This document shows, piece after piece, positions 62,994-64,000 of a DNA stretch of 64,000 nucleotides. Source of the stretch: Corynebacterium heidelbergense. GTDB taxonomy: Bacteria > Actinomycetota > Actinomycetes > Mycobacteriales > Mycobacteriaceae. How positions within the stretch are numbered: the first letter of the stretch is position 1; each line of letters opens with the position of its first letter. The notes below the pieces were generated by a model. It worked only from the letters and a program-made list of their open reading frames with translations, had not been told where the DNA came from and ran no database searches. The position numbers were made by a program, and so were the translations under genes. Location: assembly GCF_028609845.1 (NCBI RefSeq), contig NZ_CP063191.1:1922001-1986000 (forward strand), read 5' to 3'.

Positions 62994-64000
62994 ATGACCG
63001 TGGCCCCATCCCCGCATCCATCTCCCGCCACAGCGGCAGTTTCCTGCTCCACCGCTTCTCCCACGACTGCCGCCCCCACAACTGCGTCCGCCACGACCGT
63101 CACGGCGGATCGCCCCTGGGAGCAGTGGAGCAAGGAGCGTTGGAGCGATTGGACACACGAGGTTCGCCGCCTCGCCGAGGAAAACAACGCCATCATCCTG
63201 GCTCACAACTATCAACTGCCCCAGATTCAGGACATTGCCCACCACGTGGGTGATTCCCTGGCCCTATCGCGCATTGCCGCCGATACCGATGCGGATACCG
63301 TGGTTTTCTGCGGTGTGCATTTCATGGCCGAGACCGCGAAGCTCCTCTCCCCCGGGAAGAGGGTTCTTATTCCGGACGCCAATGCCGGATGTTCCCTGGC
63401 CGATTCCATAACGGCAGAGGACCTGCGGGCTTGGAAAGCAGAGCATCCTGGGGCCGTTGTTGTCTCCTACGTCAACACCACCGCAGAGGTAAAAGCGGAA
63501 ACGGATATCTGCTGCACCTCCTCCAATGCTGTGGACGTGGTGAACTCCATTCCCGCTGACCGGGAAGTCCTCTTCTGCCCCGATCAGTTCCTCGGCGCGC
63601 ATGTGCAGCGGGAAACCGGCCGCGAAAACCTACGCATTTGGATGGGCGAATGTCACGTCCACGCGGACATCTCCCCCACCTCCTTGGAACAGCGCGTGCG
63701 CGAGACTCCGCACGCCGAGCTGTACGTGCACCCCGAGTGCGGCTGCACCACGTCCGCCCTGTGGATGGCCAGCAGCGGCGAGTTCGACGCAGAACGCACC
63801 CATGTGATGTCCACCGGCCAGATGTTGGACGCGGCCCGTGGGGAGACCAACTCCGCCGTGCTGGTCGCCACCGAAGTGGGCATGCTCCACCAGCTCCGTC
63901 AGGCGAACCCCAACACCGAGTTCACCGCCGTCAACCCGGAGGCCGCGTGCCCATTCATGCAGATGATCACACCGCCAAAGCTGCTGGAATGCCTGCGCAA
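62994..64000 (+). CDS. nadA: Quinolinate synthase NadA, 3' end beyond the window
   Basis: Condenses iminoaspartate with dihydroxyacetone phosphate to quinolinate, for NAD synthesis. The ATG at 62994 opens a frame of 335 residues to the right edge. The first 40 residues are a Ser/Thr/Ala-rich lead. The [4Fe-4S] enzyme core then begins ([20 protein letters not shown]) with Cys in [11 protein letters not shown], the substrate segment [21 protein letters not shown] and [11 protein letters not shown]. NadB and NadC would be expected just outside. The 186-bp leader shows no recognised riboswitch. Confidence 0.94.
   Translation, partial: MTVAPSPHPSPATAAVSCSTASPTTAAPTTASATTVTADRPWEQWSKERWSDWTHEVRRLAEENNAIILAHNYQLPQIQDIAHHVGDSLALSRIAADTDADTVVFCGVHFMAETAKLLSPGKRVLIPDANAGCSLADSITAEDLRAWKAEHPGAVVVSYVNTTAEVKAETDICCTSSNAVDVVNSIPADREVLFCPDQFLGAHVQRETGRENLRIWMGECHVHADISPTSLEQRVRETPHAELYVHPECGCTTSALWMASSGEFDAERTHVMSTGQMLDAARGETNSAVLVATEVGMLHQLRQANPNTEFTAVNPEAACPFMQMITPPKLLECLR

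Overview
The window is GC-rich chromosomal DNA of an actinobacterium of the order Mycobacteriales, most likely a Corynebacterium. The evidence is gene order and content. There is an actinobacterial guaB-guaB3-guaA cluster and a sigD/rsdA - whiB - groEL1/groES - tsaD/rimI/tsaB - alr/tsaE - nnrD - glmS run collinear with Mycobacterium tuberculosis Rv3410c-Rv3436c. A glmM-rpsI-rplM-esx-eccC-eccD-mycP-eccB (ESX-4) block is followed by truA-rplQ-rpoA. The S8-L15 operon lies apart from the main ribosomal protein cluster, as in corynebacteria. No tRNA, rRNA, insertion sequence, prophage or CRISPR array was seen.

Layout. (1) 1-11.9 kb, accessory or stress region: a DUF4272 fragment at the left edge, a secreted PHB-depolymerase-like esterase, error-prone polymerase DnaE2, the methionine ABC importer metQNI, a sucrase/ferredoxin-like protein, and imuA'-imuB. 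DnaE2 with ImuA'-ImuB forms a complete mutasome set. A perfect LexA-type palindrome precedes imuA'. (2) 12-16.7 kb: guanine nucleotide synthesis (guaA, guaB3, guaB). (3) 16.7-22.7 kb: DUF5319 protein, anti-sigma factor RsdA, SigD, a WhiB protein, and the chaperonin operon groES-groEL1 under tandem overlapping CIRCE elements. (4) 22.2-30 kb: one leftward run glmS, nnrD, alr-tsaE, tsaB-rimI-tsaD. Here alanine racemase is fused to TsaE, and TsaB, RimI and TsaD are one 825-residue polypeptide.

(5) 30-47.6 kb: an ESX-4 type VII secretion locus interleaved with glmM, rpsI and rplM. It contains two WXG100 genes, an Rv3446c-family protein, EccC, EccD, mycosin and EccB. A separate three-gene leftward operon (33.6-30.9 kb) encodes a small helical protein, a 681-residue Ala/Pro/Cys-containing protein and an 87-residue protein. 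Its promoter region carries the same bipartite motif (GTGAAC-N17-[CG]GTCTA) as the region upstream of the two WXG100 genes. This suggests one ECF sigma factor, possibly SigM-like, controls both units and that the operon belongs to the ESX-4 system. This is the best candidate here for a poorly described system.

(6) 47.4-59.4 kb: truA, rplQ-rpoA-rpsD-rpsK-rpsM, infA, a dicarboxylate/amino-acid symporter, map-adk-secY, and rplO-rpmD-rpsE-rplR-rplF-rpsH, all leftward, with hairpin terminators after rplQ and rplO. (7) 59.7-64 kb: a lipoprotein, a KimA-like APC permease with a cytosolic C-terminal domain, and the start of nadA, which runs off the right edge.

Functions are inferred from recognised family motifs in the translated sequence. 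No database search was run.
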